A stretch of DNA of 42,848 nucleotides, taken from assembly GCA_003045865.1 (NCBI GenBank), contig PZPB01000016.1, positions 1-42,848 of the forward strand. Reading direction: 5' to 3'. The notes below the pieces were generated by a model that was not told the origin of the DNA, did not search any database, and was given only the letters and a program-made list of their open reading frames with translations. The stretch's first letter is position 1, and each line of letters opens with the position of its first letter. Below are positions 6,986-15,915 of the stretch, piece by piece. The DNA comes from Bacteroidota bacterium. Lineage in GTDB: Bacteria > Bacteroidota > Bacteroidia > Flavobacteriales > Schleiferiaceae. A program made the position numbers and the translations under genes.

Positions 6986-8260
6986 ATGAAAAAATTAATC
7001 GCCTTACTTGTTTGCAGTTTTAGCTTGCAGGCCCAAAATGTTTTGATTGGAGAGTCTAGTCTTTTATTGGGCAGAGGCTATTGCGAACCCAGTATTACCA
7101 TTAATCCTCAAAATCCCGCAAACGTTGTTGCTGCCTGCATTTTGGATAAAGTATTCTATTCTAACGACAGCGGAAAAACTTGGCAAGAAGATGAGCTAGA
7201 GTCGCCCTATGGTGTTTGGGGCGATCCCGTTTTACTTAGCGATACCGCGGGTAATCATTATTATTTCCACCTCTCTGATCCTACTGGGGAAAACTGGAGT
7301 AGCGAGGAAATCTTAGATAGAATTGTCGCCCAAAAAAGTATCGATGGCGGTAAAACGTGGAGCGAAGGAACTTATATGGGATTGAATCATCCGAAAGATC
7401 AGGATAAGCATTGGGTCGCCTTAGATCCCAATAATAACAATATTTACACCACGTGGACCCAATTTGATGATTACGGTAGTGAAGACTCAACTGCCCAAAG
7501 TAATATTCTGTTTTCACGATCAACAGACGCGGGTGAAACCTGGTCTGAGGCATTGCAGATCAACCAAATTCCCGGCACTTGCCGCGATGATGATAGCACC
7601 ACAGAAGGCGCCGTTCCCGCGGTAGGTCCTGATGGCACCATTTACGTTTCTTGGGCATTGAACGAGAAACTTTATTTTGACCGATCTAGCGACGGCGGAA
7701 AAACTTGGCTTGCCGAAGATAAAATAGTAGCTGAACAACCTGGCGGCTGGGATATTGATGTTTACGGAATTTCTCGCGCCAATGGCATGCCCGTTACGGT
7801 TTGCGACTTAAGTGATAGCGAATACTCGGGTAGACTTTATATCAATTGGGTTGACGATAGAAATGGTAATTATGATGTTTGGGTAATTAGCAGCGACGAT
7901 GATGGCGATACTTGGACAGAAGCATTGACAATAAACGATGACCTAGACTCGGCCGACCAATTTTTTAGCTGGCTTTGCGTGGACCAGAGCAATGGCAGTC
8001 TATACGCCGTATTTTACGATCGTCGCGGTTTGGAGGGTTTACTCGAAACAGATGTTTACCTAGCTTCGAGCCAAGACGGTGGTAAAACCTGGAAGAACGA
8101 AAAAATAAATGAGGAAACTTTTAGAACCATACCAGCGGTTTTCTTCGGCGATTACAATCACATTAGCGCCCACAATGGCATGGTGCGTCCTATTTGGACC
8201 GCAATTTATGGCGGAAGGATGGGGATTTATACCAGCCTCTTACAATTTAGCGCCGAATAG
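6986..8260 (+). CDS. Secreted Asp-box (BNR) beta-propeller protein, sialidase-like fold
   Basis: The start MKKLIALLVCSFSLQAQN is a signal peptide, so the 424-residue protein is exported. Six Asp boxes of the form S-x-D-x-G-x-T-W lie at about residues 59, 118, 179, 234, 302 and 362, one per blade of a six-bladed propeller as in exo-alpha-sialidases. Asp boxes are structural and also occur in non-sialidases such as glycosidases and photosystem assembly factors; I could not place the full arginine triad and nucleophilic Tyr/Glu pair. There is no T9SS sorting tail (it ends IYTSLLQFSAE). Function: probable carbohydrate-acting or binding protein of the envelope or periplasm. Confidence 0.82.
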   Translation: MKKLIALLVCSFSLQAQNVLIGESSLLLGRGYCEPSITINPQNPANVVAACILDKVFYSNDSGKTWQEDELESPYGVWGDPVLLSDTAGNHYYFHLSDPTGENWSSEEILDRIVAQKSIDGGKTWSEGTYMGLNHPKDQDKHWVALDPNNNNIYTTWTQFDDYGSEDSTAQSNILFSRSTDAGETWSEALQINQIPGTCRDDDSTTEGAVPAVGPDGTIYVSWALNEKLYFDRSSDGGKTWLAEDKIVAEQPGGWDIDVYGISRANGMPVTVCDLSDSEYSGRLYINWVDDRNGNYDVWVISSDDDGDTWTEALTINDDLDSADQFFSWLCVDQSNGSLYAVFYDRRGLEGLLETDVYLASSQDGGKTWKNEKINEETFRTIPAVFFGDYNHISAHNGMVRPIWTAIYGGRMGIYTSLLQFSAE

Positions 8261-8275
8261 AATAAAGACCTTTTG

Positions 8276-8302
8276 CGCTTTTACCAAGCGTATTCTTTTT
8301 TA
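8276..8302 (+). terminator. Weak terminator after the Asp-box gene
   Basis: CGCTT (8276-8280) pairs with AAGCG (8286-8290) across TTACC, followed by TATTCTTTTTTAA. The stem is only 5 bp, although an outer GAATA/TATTC pair could lengthen it. It lies 15 bp after the stop codon. Confidence 0.4.
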
Positions 8303-8427
8303 ATAGTAGAAAAAAAGAAGAGCAAGTATTTCCCATTATCTAGATGCCAGCCTAAGTGCCTACGAATCCTTAACTTCGCGGCAAGCCAAAAATAAATTCA
8401 CAATTGGTCACAGTCGCCAATCCTATT

Positions 8428-9165
8428 ATGAACTCTTCACCTACCCTCCCCAATAAGCACAGTCGTTTACTTATAATTTCTACCAGCAAAATTCACGGCT
8501 CAGAGTATATGGAATACATTGCTGAGGAAGTGAAAGATTTCTTGGGTGATAAAAGAGAGCTGCTCTTTATCCCCTATGCTCAGCCAGGTGGAATTTCTTA
8601 TGATGAGTATACCAGCTATCCAAAAGAGGCTTTAAAAAACTTTGGAATTACCGTAAAAGGAATACATGAATACCCATCTGCCCCCGAGGCGGTGGCGCAA
8701 GCGCAAGCCATTTTTACCGGAGGCGGCAATACTTTTTTACTGCTAAAAACCCTTTATGAGCAAGGTCTTATTGGCCCTTTGCGGGATGCGATCTCTAAAG
8801 GAACACCTTATATGGGTAGCAGTGCCGGTAGCAATATCACGGGCTTAAGCATTGGTACCACTAATGATATGCCTATTGTTTACCCTCCTTCTTTTGAAGC
8901 CTTACAATTTTTACCCTTTAATATTAATCCCCACTATCTAGACCCCGATCCAGATTCTAAGCATCAAGGTGAGACTCGCGAAACCCGAATTAATGAGTTT
9001 CATGGTCTAAATACCCAAAAGGTTATTGGCCTACGCGAAGGAAGTTGGCTGCGAGTGGAAGGCCAACAAATTATTTTAAAAGGTCAGCATTCTGCCCGTC
9101 TTTTTGAAGCTGGAAAGGAAGCACAAGAGCTTGCCCCGGCTGACATCAGTGCGGCTTTAATGTAA
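8428..9165 (+). CDS. pepE: Dipeptidase E (peptidase S51, Asp-specific dipeptidase)
   Basis: Peptidase E cleaves dipeptides with N-terminal aspartate in the cytosol. The nucleophile elbow is MGSSAGSN, with Ser132; NDMPI supplies Asp147 and FNINPHYLDPDP supplies His169. These three are offset by exactly 12 from Ser120, Asp135 and His157 of the Salmonella enzyme, which strongly supports the assignment. The enzyme has 245 residues from the ATG at 8428; a TTG 24 bp upstream is less likely. The alkD-like gene begins 3 bp after its stop, so they form a unit. Confidence 0.93.
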   Translation: MNSSPTLPNKHSRLLIISTSKIHGSEYMEYIAEEVKDFLGDKRELLFIPYAQPGGISYDEYTSYPKEALKNFGITVKGIHEYPSAPEAVAQAQAIFTGGGNTFLLLKTLYEQGLIGPLRDAISKGTPYMGSSAGSNITGLSIGTTNDMPIVYPPSFEALQFLPFNINPHYLDPDPDSKHQGETRETRINEFHGLNTQKVIGLREGSWLRVEGQQIILKGQHSARLFEAGKEAQELAPADISAALM

Positions 9166-9168
9166 GCA

Positions 9169-9885
9169 ATGAAGGCCCATCAGTTTATCGAATTACTGAT
9201 GCCCCTCGCTGATCCTGATTTCGCGGAGGGACTAAAACGCTTCGGTATTCCCAACAAGCAGGCATTAGGCTTGCGCATGCCGCAGCTTCGTGAAGCGGTA
9301 AAGCCCTTTAAAAAAAACAAAGCCTTAGCACAAGAGCTTTATCAAATGCCCATTCATGAAGCGAAATTGGCCGCGGGCATGATTGATGACCCGAAAGAAC
9401 TTAGTTTGCCGGATGCCGAAATCTATTGGCAGGGGTTTTATAGTTGGGATTTGGTCGATCAGTTTTGTAATGGTCTTTTGGTCCAAACTAGCTTTGCCCA
9501 CAGCTTACCATTTCTATGGACTCCGGCCCTAGAAGAATATCAAAGACGAGCGGGCATTGTGATGATTGTAGCCATTGCCTTGCATCATAAAAAAATGCCT
9601 GATCGGGAAATTGCCCAATTTTACCCTTTACTAAAAGAATACATTTTTGATGAACGAAATTTTGTGCGCAAAGCCATTTCTTGGGCCTTGCGTACCATTG
9701 GTAAGCGCAGTTTGTTTTTGAACACTGAAATTCAAAATCTCATTAAAGAGGAGTGGATGGATAGTGAAGGGAAATTTAAGTTTTGGGCCGCCGGCGATGC
9801 TTATCGCGAGATAAGTCAAGAAAAATACCTCAGGCGACTTAGATCTAAAGCCCTAAAACAAAGAGCGAGTAATATCCCCTCCTAG
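9169..9885 (+). CDS. DNA alkylation repair protein, AlkD-like HEAT-repeat
   Basis: A 238-residue all-helical protein of the AlkD family, bacterial DNA glycosylases that release bulky or cationic alkylated bases. The motif YSWDLVDQFCNGLL (91-104) corresponds to the Trp/Asp segment of the AlkD active site, and ERNFVRKAISWALRTIG supplies the basic, DNA-facing helix. Some family members lack glycosylase activity, so activity is inferred. It sits 3 bp downstream of pepE. A 5-bp hairpin at 9896-9910 lacks a T run and is not called a terminator. Confidence 0.88.
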   Translation: MKAHQFIELLMPLADPDFAEGLKRFGIPNKQALGLRMPQLREAVKPFKKNKALAQELYQMPIHEAKLAAGMIDDPKELSLPDAEIYWQGFYSWDLVDQFCNGLLVQTSFAHSLPFLWTPALEEYQRRAGIVMIVAIALHHKKMPDREIAQFYPLLKEYIFDERNFVRKAISWALRTIGKRSLFLNTEIQNLIKEEWMDSEGKFKFWAAGDAYREISQEKYLRRLRSKALKQRASNIPS

Positions 9886-10011
9886 CCTGCTCTTCCTGCT
9901 ACTTAAGCAGCAACACTAAAAACCTCTTGGTTAATCTTTATTTCTATTTTGGTTCCAATAAAAATACTGAGGCTTTTCGCTAATCCTTACCTTCTGCTCA
10001 AATGCATTAAG

Positions 10012-10019
10012 TAAATTTG
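10012..10019 (+). promoter_or_regulatory. Promoter -7 box of the gpmI operon
   Basis: TAAATTTG is an exact TAnnTTTG box 17 bp before the gpmI ATG, so the predicted leader is about 10 nt. No TTTG or TTG -33 box is seen at the usual distance. Confidence 0.55.
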
Positions 10020-10036
10020 TGGCTTAACTATTCATC

Positions 10037-11554
10037 ATGAGTGATAATAAGCGCACTGCACTACTAATTTTAGATGGTTGGGGCATTGCCCGCAATAAAA
10101 ATGTTTCCGCAATAGATCAGGCAAAAACCCCTTTTGTTGATTCACTATATCATAACTATCCAAACACTAGATTACAAGCATCCGGCTTGGCCGTTGGTTT
10201 ACCCGAGGGGCAGATGGGGAACAGTGAAGTTGGCCACATGAATTTAGGCGCTGGTCGTATTGTTTACCAAGATTTAGTGCGCATAAATTTGGCCGTAGAA
10301 AACGGCAGTATTGCCAAAGAGCCGGTTTTAGAAGAGGCCTTTGCTTATGCTAAAAAGGAAGGGAAAAAAGTACATTTTATGGGCTTACTTTCCGATGGTG
10401 GTGTGCACTCGCATATCCAGCATTTAAAAGGTTTGCTTAGCGCTGCTGCAGATGCCAAATTAAATGATGTTTTCGTTCATGTATTTACGGATGGTCGTGA
10501 TACCGACCCTCAAGGCGGATTGGGCTATATTGCAGATTTAGAAGAGCACTTATCCAAAACTACGGGCAGTATTGCCTCGATAGTAGGACGTTATTTTGCC
10601 ATGGATCGCGATAAGCGCTGGGAAAGAGTTAAAAAAGCCTACGATGTAATGGTTCATGGTAAAGGCCTTGAAAGCGCATCTGCGAAAGCGGTATTAGAAA
10701 CAAGCTATGCGGCTGGAATAAGTGATGAATTTATTGAGCCTGCCATCTTAAATAAAGCAGGAACTATTGCCGAAGGTGATGTAGTACTATGCTTTAACTT
10801 CCGTACCGATCGCGGTCGCCAAATAACCACCGCGCTTACGCAAGAAGCTTTCCCCGAGCAGGAAATGAGTCCTTTAAATTTGCACTACGTAACCATGACA
10901 CGTTACGATGATACCTTCAAAAAGGTACATGTGATTTACGAAAAAGACAACCTAAGCGAAACTCTTGGTGAAGTATTAGAAGGCGCTGGAAAAACCCAGG
11001 TGCGCATTGCGGAAACAGAAAAATATCCGCACGTTACTTTCTTCTTTTCGGGCGGCCGCGAAAACGAATTTAAAGGCGAAAGACGCTTAATGGTTTCCTC
11101 TCCCAAAGTGGCTACTTACGACTTACAACCCGAAATGAGTGCCTATGAAGTGCGCGACACGATTATCGAAGATATTAATACCAACACACCTGATTTTATT
11201 TGTCTAAATTTCGCTAACCCAGATATGGTGGGGCATACAGGCGACATGAACGCGGCAATTATTGCTTGCGAAACGGTAGATGCTTGCGCAGAAGCGGTGG
11301 TAAAAGCGGGACTGGTAAAAGACTATACTTTCATTATTTTAGCCGACCATGGTAACGCCGATTGTATGCGCAATGATGATGGTAGTCCTAACACGGCCCA
11401 TACAACCCAACCGGTACCATGCTTTTTAGTGGGCAATGCAGTTAATTCTATCCAATTACACAAAGGTGTTTTGGGCGATGTTGCTCCCACATTATTAGAT
11501 TTATTATCAATTAACAAACCGGATGCTATGACCGGCAAATCGTTAATTATATGA
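10037..11554 (+). CDS. gpmI: 2,3-bisphosphoglycerate-independent phosphoglycerate mutase
   Basis: Interconverts 3- and 2-phosphoglycerate in glycolysis and gluconeogenesis, using two manganese ions. The alkaline-phosphatase-like opening ALLILDGWG contains Asp13, and the phosphorylated serine is Ser63 in MGNSEVGHMNLGAGR. Later metal ligands lie in NFANPDMVGHTGD and ILADHGNAD. At 505 residues the enzyme is full length. The stop overlaps the next start (ATGA), beginning a chain of four coupled genes. pckA lies about 6 kb away, but nothing suggests a shared regulator. Confidence 0.97.
   Translation: MSDNKRTALLILDGWGIARNKNVSAIDQAKTPFVDSLYHNYPNTRLQASGLAVGLPEGQMGNSEVGHMNLGAGRIVYQDLVRINLAVENGSIAKEPVLEEAFAYAKKEGKKVHFMGLLSDGGVHSHIQHLKGLLSAAADAKLNDVFVHVFTDGRDTDPQGGLGYIADLEEHLSKTTGSIASIVGRYFAMDRDKRWERVKKAYDVMVHGKGLESASAKAVLETSYAAGISDEFIEPAILNKAGTIAEGDVVLCFNFRTDRGRQITTALTQEAFPEQEMSPLNLHYVTMTRYDDTFKKVHVIYEKDNLSETLGEVLEGAGKTQVRIAETEKYPHVTFFFSGGRENEFKGERRLMVSSPKVATYDLQPEMSAYEVRDTIIEDINTNTPDFICLNFANPDMVGHTGDMNAAIIACETVDACAEAVVKAGLVKDYTFIILADHGNADCMRNDDGSPNTAHTTQPVPCFLVGNAVNSIQLHKGVLGDVAPTLLDLLSINKPDAMTGKSLII
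10674..10690 (+). repeat. Copy of the dispersed CATCTGCG motif (gpmI)
   Basis: GCGCATCTGCGAAAGCG inside gpmI, encoding SASAKA. The last 10 bases, CTGCGAAAGC and the following G, could form a short GNRA-capped hairpin. Confidence 0.6.
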
Positions 11555-11967
11555 TTTCAGAAGACTCTAAAATTATCGCCGTAGATTTTGACGGCACCAT
11601 TGTAGAAGATATGTTTCCCGAAATTGGTAAGCCAAAAGTATTTGCTTTCCAAACTTTAAAAATGCTTCAAAAAGATGGCCATAGATTAATTCTTTGGACC
11701 TATCGCTACGGTCGTAAGCTTAATGAGGCGGTGAATTTTTGTCGCGAAAATGGCATTGAATTTTATGCCGTAAATAAGAGCTTCCCAGAAGAGATTCTTA
11801 ATGAGAGAGAAGCTAGCCGAAAAATTAGTGCCGACATTTTTATCGATGATAGAAACCTGCAGGGCTTTCCAGGTTGGGGAGAAGTTTATCAAAAAATTGG
11901 TAATAAGGAACAAGAAACCGTTAACAACGTTAAACCGAAAAAGAAAGGCTTCTTTAAATTTAAATGA
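11551..11967 (+). CDS. BT_0820-like HAD-superfamily protein
   Basis: A small 138-residue HAD-fold protein. The nucleophile motif is AVDFDGT (Asp12, Asp14), the second motif probably lies in LILWTYR, and the acidic pair is in IFIDDRN (about residues 96-102). There is no cap domain. It resembles the Bacteroides BT_0820 family, whose substrate is not established to my knowledge. The start overlaps the gpmI stop by 4 bp and its own stop overlaps the map start by 4 bp, so expression is probably tied to both. The C-terminus is a Lys-rich tail (KPKKKGFFKFK). Confidence 0.82.
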   Translation: MISEDSKIIAVDFDGTIVEDMFPEIGKPKVFAFQTLKMLQKDGHRLILWTYRYGRKLNEAVNFCRENGIEFYAVNKSFPEEILNEREASRKISADIFIDDRNLQGFPGWGEVYQKIGNKEQETVNNVKPKKKGFFKFK

Positions 11968-12764
11968 TAAAGTATAAAAGTCCTGCGGAAATTGAAAAAC
12001 TCCGCGCTGCGGCTCTCGTCGTAAGCAGAACTTTAGGCATGATTGCCAAAGAAATAAAACCGGGCGTAAAACCCGTTGATCTTGACCGTAAAGCCGAAGA
12101 ATATATCCTTTCCCAAGGAGCTAAACCCGGTTTTAAAGGTTTATACGGCTGCCCTAGCACCTTACTTATTTCTAAAAACGAAACCGTTGTTCACGGCTTA
12201 CCAACCGACATTCCCTTGGTGGAAGGCGACATTGTAAGTGTTGATTGCGGTTCTATTTTAGATGGTTATTATGGCGATCACGCCTACACCTTTGAAGTGG
12301 GAGCAGTAGACCCAGCGGTGAAAAAATTACTAGACGTAACCAAAGAATCGCTTTACCTCGGTATTGCTGCTTTTAAAGCAGGCAACCGTTTAGGTGATAT
12401 TGGTAACGCTATTCAGCAACATGCCGAAAAGCATGGTTATGGTGTTGTGCGTGAATTGGTTGGGCATGGTATCGGCACGAAATTACACGAAGATCCGCAA
12501 GTGCCTAATTACGGAAAACAAGGCAAAGGTAAATTGCTTAAAAATGGCATGACACTCGCTATTGAACCCATGATTACCATGGGAACTTTTCGCGTTAAGC
12601 AACTAAGCGATGGCTGGACTATTAATACGGTAGATGGAAAAATGGCGGCTCACTTTGAGCACGACGTGGCCATGGTTGATGGAAAACCCGAAATATTATC
12701 CACCTTCGATTATGTATATGAAGCCTTGGGCATAAATCCAGAAGATGATAAAATCAGCATTTAA
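11964..12764 (+). CDS. map: Methionine aminopeptidase, type I
   Basis: Removes the initiator methionine from nascent proteins. All expected ligands are visible: Asp94 and Asp105 (VDCGSILDGYYGDHAY), His168 (VGHGIG), Glu201 (IEPMI) and Glu232 (AHFEHD), plus the substrate His78 (VHGLP). The length of 266 residues is normal for type I without an extra domain. It overlaps the HAD gene upstream by 4 bp and the methyltransferase gene downstream by 20 bp. Confidence 0.97.
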   Translation: MIKYKSPAEIEKLRAAALVVSRTLGMIAKEIKPGVKPVDLDRKAEEYILSQGAKPGFKGLYGCPSTLLISKNETVVHGLPTDIPLVEGDIVSVDCGSILDGYYGDHAYTFEVGAVDPAVKKLLDVTKESLYLGIAAFKAGNRLGDIGNAIQQHAEKHGYGVVRELVGHGIGTKLHEDPQVPNYGKQGKGKLLKNGMTLAIEPMITMGTFRVKQLSDGWTINTVDGKMAAHFEHDVAMVDGKPEILSTFDYVYEALGINPEDDKISI

Positions 12765-13515
12765 ATTTGCGCTTAACACCATTCCGCGGCCCCTACTTAT
12801 TCGTTTAAGCTACGCCGCGGCACCTTTATTAGCACTTTTTTACCGTGGCAACAAATTCGAAGATCCCATCGATGGCCGCAAATACCGCAAGCTATTGCCT
12901 TATGGCTACAAAGGCCGTCAGCGCGAAAATGCTTTAGCCCCTGCCTCGCTTTCGCTAGAAAGACATCGTCTGCTTTGGCTTTATCTTAAAACACGTACCG
13001 ATTTCTTCAAAAAGCCGCAGTATTTATTGCATATCGCACCAGAACAATGTTTTTATGGTCGCTTTCGCAAGATGAGTAATTTACAATATCTCACGGCCGA
13101 TCTAGATTCTCCCATCGCTGATGTGAAGATGGATATCCACAATATTCAATACGACGATAATACCTTCGATGTAGTATTTTGTAATCACGTTTTGGAGCAC
13201 GTAAATGACGACCAACAATGTATGCGCGAATTATGTCGTGTGTTAAAACCGGGAGGTTTAGCCATTATGCAAGTTCCTTTTGAAAAGGGCCGCTTGCTTA
13301 CAGATGAAGACCCAAGCATCACTGATCCGGAAGAACGTATTCGTCGTTTTGGGCAGTATGATCATGTACGCGTTTATGGTAAAGATTATTCCGAGCGATT
13401 GATTAAGGCAGGTTTCAAGGTCGATCCAATCGACTTCTCTCAAGAACTAAAAGTAGAAGAGCATAAAAAATATGCGCTAATGCCCGGAGAGATTCTTTAT
13501 GTCTGCTCCAAATAA
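12745..13515 (+). CDS. Class I SAM-dependent methyltransferase (Methyltransf_11 type)
   Basis: The Rossmann part carries LTADLDSPIADVKMDIHN and the post-motif FDVVFCNHVLEHVNDDQQCMREL, followed by VLKPGGLAIMQVPF, the typical features of small-molecule or lipid methyltransferases of this group. The N-terminus begins with a short hydrophobic segment (AAAPLLALFYRG), which may touch the membrane. At 256 residues it seems complete. The start overlaps map by 20 bp in another frame. It ends the gpmI-map gene chain and is followed by a strong terminator. The substrate is unknown. Confidence 0.85.
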   Translation: MIKSAFKFALNTIPRPLLIRLSYAAAPLLALFYRGNKFEDPIDGRKYRKLLPYGYKGRQRENALAPASLSLERHRLLWLYLKTRTDFFKKPQYLLHIAPEQCFYGRFRKMSNLQYLTADLDSPIADVKMDIHNIQYDDNTFDVVFCNHVLEHVNDDQQCMRELCRVLKPGGLAIMQVPFEKGRLLTDEDPSITDPEERIRRFGQYDHVRVYGKDYSERLIKAGFKVDPIDFSQELKVEEHKKYALMPGEILYVCSK

Positions 13516-13529
13516 GATTTAAGAAATTC

Positions 13530-13576
13530 AAAAGACAAAGGTCGAACTCCAATTGCGGGTTCGACCTTTGTCTTTT
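13530..13576. terminator. Bidirectional terminator between convergent genes
   Basis: A perfect 18-bp inverted repeat: the left arm AAAAGACAAAGGTCGAAC (13530-13547) matches the right arm 13559-13576 across an 11-nt loop. Each strand ends the stem with TTTT, so it can stop transcription from both the methyltransferase gene and the convergent saccharopine dehydrogenase gene. Confidence 0.88.
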
Positions 13577-13595
13577 AAGGGAATAATGCCTTTGA

Positions 13596-14942
13596 CTAAT
13601 AGCCTTGATAAGCTATTTCCTTTTCATTAAAAACAATTTCATTGGCCGCTAACTCTTCAAGCATAGGCTTATAAATCTCTTTAGTAATGGGGATTTGCAC
13701 ACCCGGAGTTTTGATATTTCCATTTAAGATATGACGGGTGGCAATGGCCACTGGCAAACCAACCGTACGTGCCATGGCCGTATCCTTCGAATTTCTACCG
13801 ATGGTTACCATACTCGATTCTATCATGTGCAATTCGCCCGCGAGCTCGTAGCCAAATTTGTGATACATCACAATCATATCTTTATCCTCTTTCTCCAATT
13901 GCCATTTGTCTTGCAATATTTTTTGTAGAACCTCAGCGGGAGTAGGTTTGTGCAAGCCAATTTTGGTATCGCTAAAAATCCCAAGCCATTTAAGCTTATC
14001 CATTACGTCGCTATCTTGCGGAATGTTCAAATAATGCATTAGTTTCAACTCCACAGAATCGTGGGGGTTGTAGGCGAGAAAAAGGTTAGTGAAATCGCGG
14101 TAAGTTTTATTCTCACAATCTTCCAAACGATACGAATCGTCGGTCATACCTAATTTCACGAAAACATCCCAAGCACGGCAAAAGCCTGGTCTGCGTAAGG
14201 TGCCACGATAAATAGTAGGAATTTCATTGAGGCCATAAACTTCACGATAATTAAGAGAATCGCGGTTGGCATAACCTTCAAATCGGCCAAAGCCATCCAC
14301 TTCGATTATCTCAGTGCGACGGAATAAGTGATGATAGGGAATGTATTTATAATTGCCCTCCTGTTTAAATTTCACCGCTCCCCCAGAACCCGCTAGAACC
14401 ACATTACGTGGGTTCCAAGTAAATTTATAGTGCCAAGGGTTGTTGTCACTTTCGGGAGCGATTAAACCGCCGGTAAAGCTTTCGAAAAGTTTCATTTCTC
14501 CGCCTTTGGCTTTAATCTCGTCAAGAATTTTCATGGCGCTCAAATGATCAATACCTGGATCTACCCCAATCTCATTTATTAACACTACCCCTGCATCTTT
14601 AGCACGCTGATCGAGGGCTTTCATTTCTGCGCTGATATAAGATGCCGTAACCATATGCTTACCTAAGGCAATGCAATCGCTTGCTACCGATATGTGCATA
14701 TGTGCGGGCAACATAGAAATTACCAAGTCGGCCTTAGATATAGCAGCGACGCGGCTGATCTCGTCGTTTACATCAAACTGCATCGCCTCCATTCGAGGGT
14801 GATCGCCTGCTTTTTCTTGCGCTAATTCGTAAGATTGATCAGCGATGGTTACCCGCCAATCTTCACTGGATGCGTGCTTTTTAAGGTACTCAACTAAAGA
14901 ATATGTTGAGCGGCCTGCTCCAATTAAAAGTATACTTTGCAT
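13596..14942 (-). CDS. Saccharopine dehydrogenase family protein
   Basis: NAD(P)-dependent enzyme of the saccharopine reductase/dehydrogenase type, 448 residues. The Rossmann start is ILLIGAGRSTYSLVEYL, and the family segments INEIGVDPGIDHLSAMKILDEI and ESFTGGLIAPESDNNPWHYKFTW are clear. The best guess is a role in lysine breakdown or the aminoadipate route, but carboxynorspermidine dehydrogenase belongs to the same superfamily and no pathway neighbour is present to decide. The gene is alone on the minus strand between its own promoter (14963-14970) and the shared terminator. Confidence 0.87.
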   Translation of the reverse strand: MQSILLIGAGRSTYSLVEYLKKHASSEDWRVTIADQSYELAQEKAGDHPRMEAMQFDVNDEISRVAAISKADLVISMLPAHMHISVASDCIALGKHMVTASYISAEMKALDQRAKDAGVVLINEIGVDPGIDHLSAMKILDEIKAKGGEMKLFESFTGGLIAPESDNNPWHYKFTWNPRNVVLAGSGGAVKFKQEGNYKYIPYHHLFRRTEIIEVDGFGRFEGYANRDSLNYREVYGLNEIPTIYRGTLRRPGFCRAWDVFVKLGMTDDSYRLEDCENKTYRDFTNLFLAYNPHDSVELKLMHYLNIPQDSDVMDKLKWLGIFSDTKIGLHKPTPAEVLQKILQDKWQLEKEDKDMIVMYHKFGYELAGELHMIESSMVTIGRNSKDTAMARTVGLPVAIATRHILNGNIKTPGVQIPITKEIYKPMLEELAANEIVFNEKEIAYQGY

Positions 14943-14962
14943 AGTTTATAAGTCAATGGCGA

Positions 14963-14970
14963 CAAATTTA
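14963..14970 (-). promoter_or_regulatory. Promoter -7 box of saccharopine dehydrogenase gene
   Basis: On the minus strand this reads TAAATTTG, an exact TAnnTTTG box, 20 bp before the start at 14942. No -33 TTTG is evident. It is 19 bp from the plus-strand box at 14990-14997, so the two divergent promoters lie almost back to back. Confidence 0.5.
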
Positions 14971-14989
14971 AAATTATAGAAAGGTGTTT

Positions 14990-14997
14990 TACCTTTG
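14990..14997 (+). promoter_or_regulatory. Promoter -7 box of the DUF4476 gene
   Basis: TACCTTTG fits TAnnTTTG exactly, 18 bp before the chosen ATG at 15016. This placement argues against the TTG at 14995, which lies within the box itself, as the start codon. Confidence 0.5.
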
Positions 14998-15015
14998 AGG
15001 GAATTTAATTTTGGA

Positions 15016-15915
15016 ATGACGCAAAATACTAGGCTTTTCCTACTGCTCTTCTTTATGCCCATTTGCCTAAGCGCACAAATAAGCCTTATGCTAGAGGATG
15101 AAACCAAAACTGGTTTTAAACTGGTGATTGATGGTTACTTACAAAATGAGCAATCCCTTAAAAAAGTGAATTTGCAAAAACTTGAGGCAGGCAAACATGA
15201 ACTAATTTTCTTAATGGATGATGGGCAAGATTTGCGGAGAAAAATAAATTTGGAACAGCCCGCCAATTATCAATACGTGCTGCACCACAATTATAAAGGT
15301 GAACGGAAACTACGTTTTCGCGGATCTTATTCTAAACTAAGTCAAAACGCTTTGGTATTAGATTTCAACCGCAAAACGGAATACCAAGATGTCACCAAGA
15401 TCATCGCAGTGATAGATAGTTTGCCTCATTTCAGGTCTAAACCCGATTCAGCTGTCGTTCTTAAACAAACTGAAGTAAGTACGATCAAAGACAGCTCAAA
15501 CAATGCCGTTACCACCTTCGTTATTACCGACCCAAATTCTGAGCTTAAAGAAAAGATTAGCCCTCTTGGCACTTTTGCGCAAGCAGATTCGATAGTCGAA
15601 AAAACGCCTATTAAAGAGACATCTACCGAAAGGAGCCAAAGCGAAAGCGCCTTTAGTGCACTACAAAATAGCATTCAGCTTAATAGCTTTGAATTCGACA
15701 AAATTCAGATGATTGAAGAGTTTCTGGCCGCGGAAAAAATAAAACCACTTCAATTGGAAACTGTCCTTAATGATCTGAAATACGACCAAAGCCGTTTACA
15801 AGTTTTAAAAACTGCGGTAAGTAAACAAGCCGAACTTAAAGGCCATAAAGCGCTCTTTCTCGTAACACTAGATTACGAACTTAGCCGTAAAAAAGCAGAA
15901 ACATTTTTCCAATGA
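15016..15915 (+). CDS. Exported DUF4476 domain protein
   Basis: A 299-residue protein starting MTQNTRLFLLLFFMPICLSAQ, a clear signal peptide. The first half is a beta-rich domain (about residues 20-110), the middle (about 125-210) is low-complexity and polar, and the last about 90 residues (FSALQNSIQLNSFEFDKIQM and onward) form the helical DUF4476 domain, found in Bacteroidota and in some eukaryotic proteins and of unknown function. The ATG at 15016 is chosen because an upstream TTG lies within the promoter box. The stop overlaps the DUF423 start (ATGA). Confidence 0.82.
   Translation: MTQNTRLFLLLFFMPICLSAQISLMLEDETKTGFKLVIDGYLQNEQSLKKVNLQKLEAGKHELIFLMDDGQDLRRKINLEQPANYQYVLHHNYKGERKLRFRGSYSKLSQNALVLDFNRKTEYQDVTKIIAVIDSLPHFRSKPDSAVVLKQTEVSTIKDSSNNAVTTFVITDPNSELKEKISPLGTFAQADSIVEKTPIKETSTERSQSESAFSALQNSIQLNSFEFDKIQMIEEFLAAEKIKPLQLETVLNDLKYDQSRLQVLKTAVSKQAELKGHKALFLVTLDYELSRKKAETFFQ

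Noticed and set aside
9896-9910. CTGCT/AGCAG hairpin as terminator after the AlkD-like gene
   Set aside because: The stem is only 5 bp with no T run behind it.
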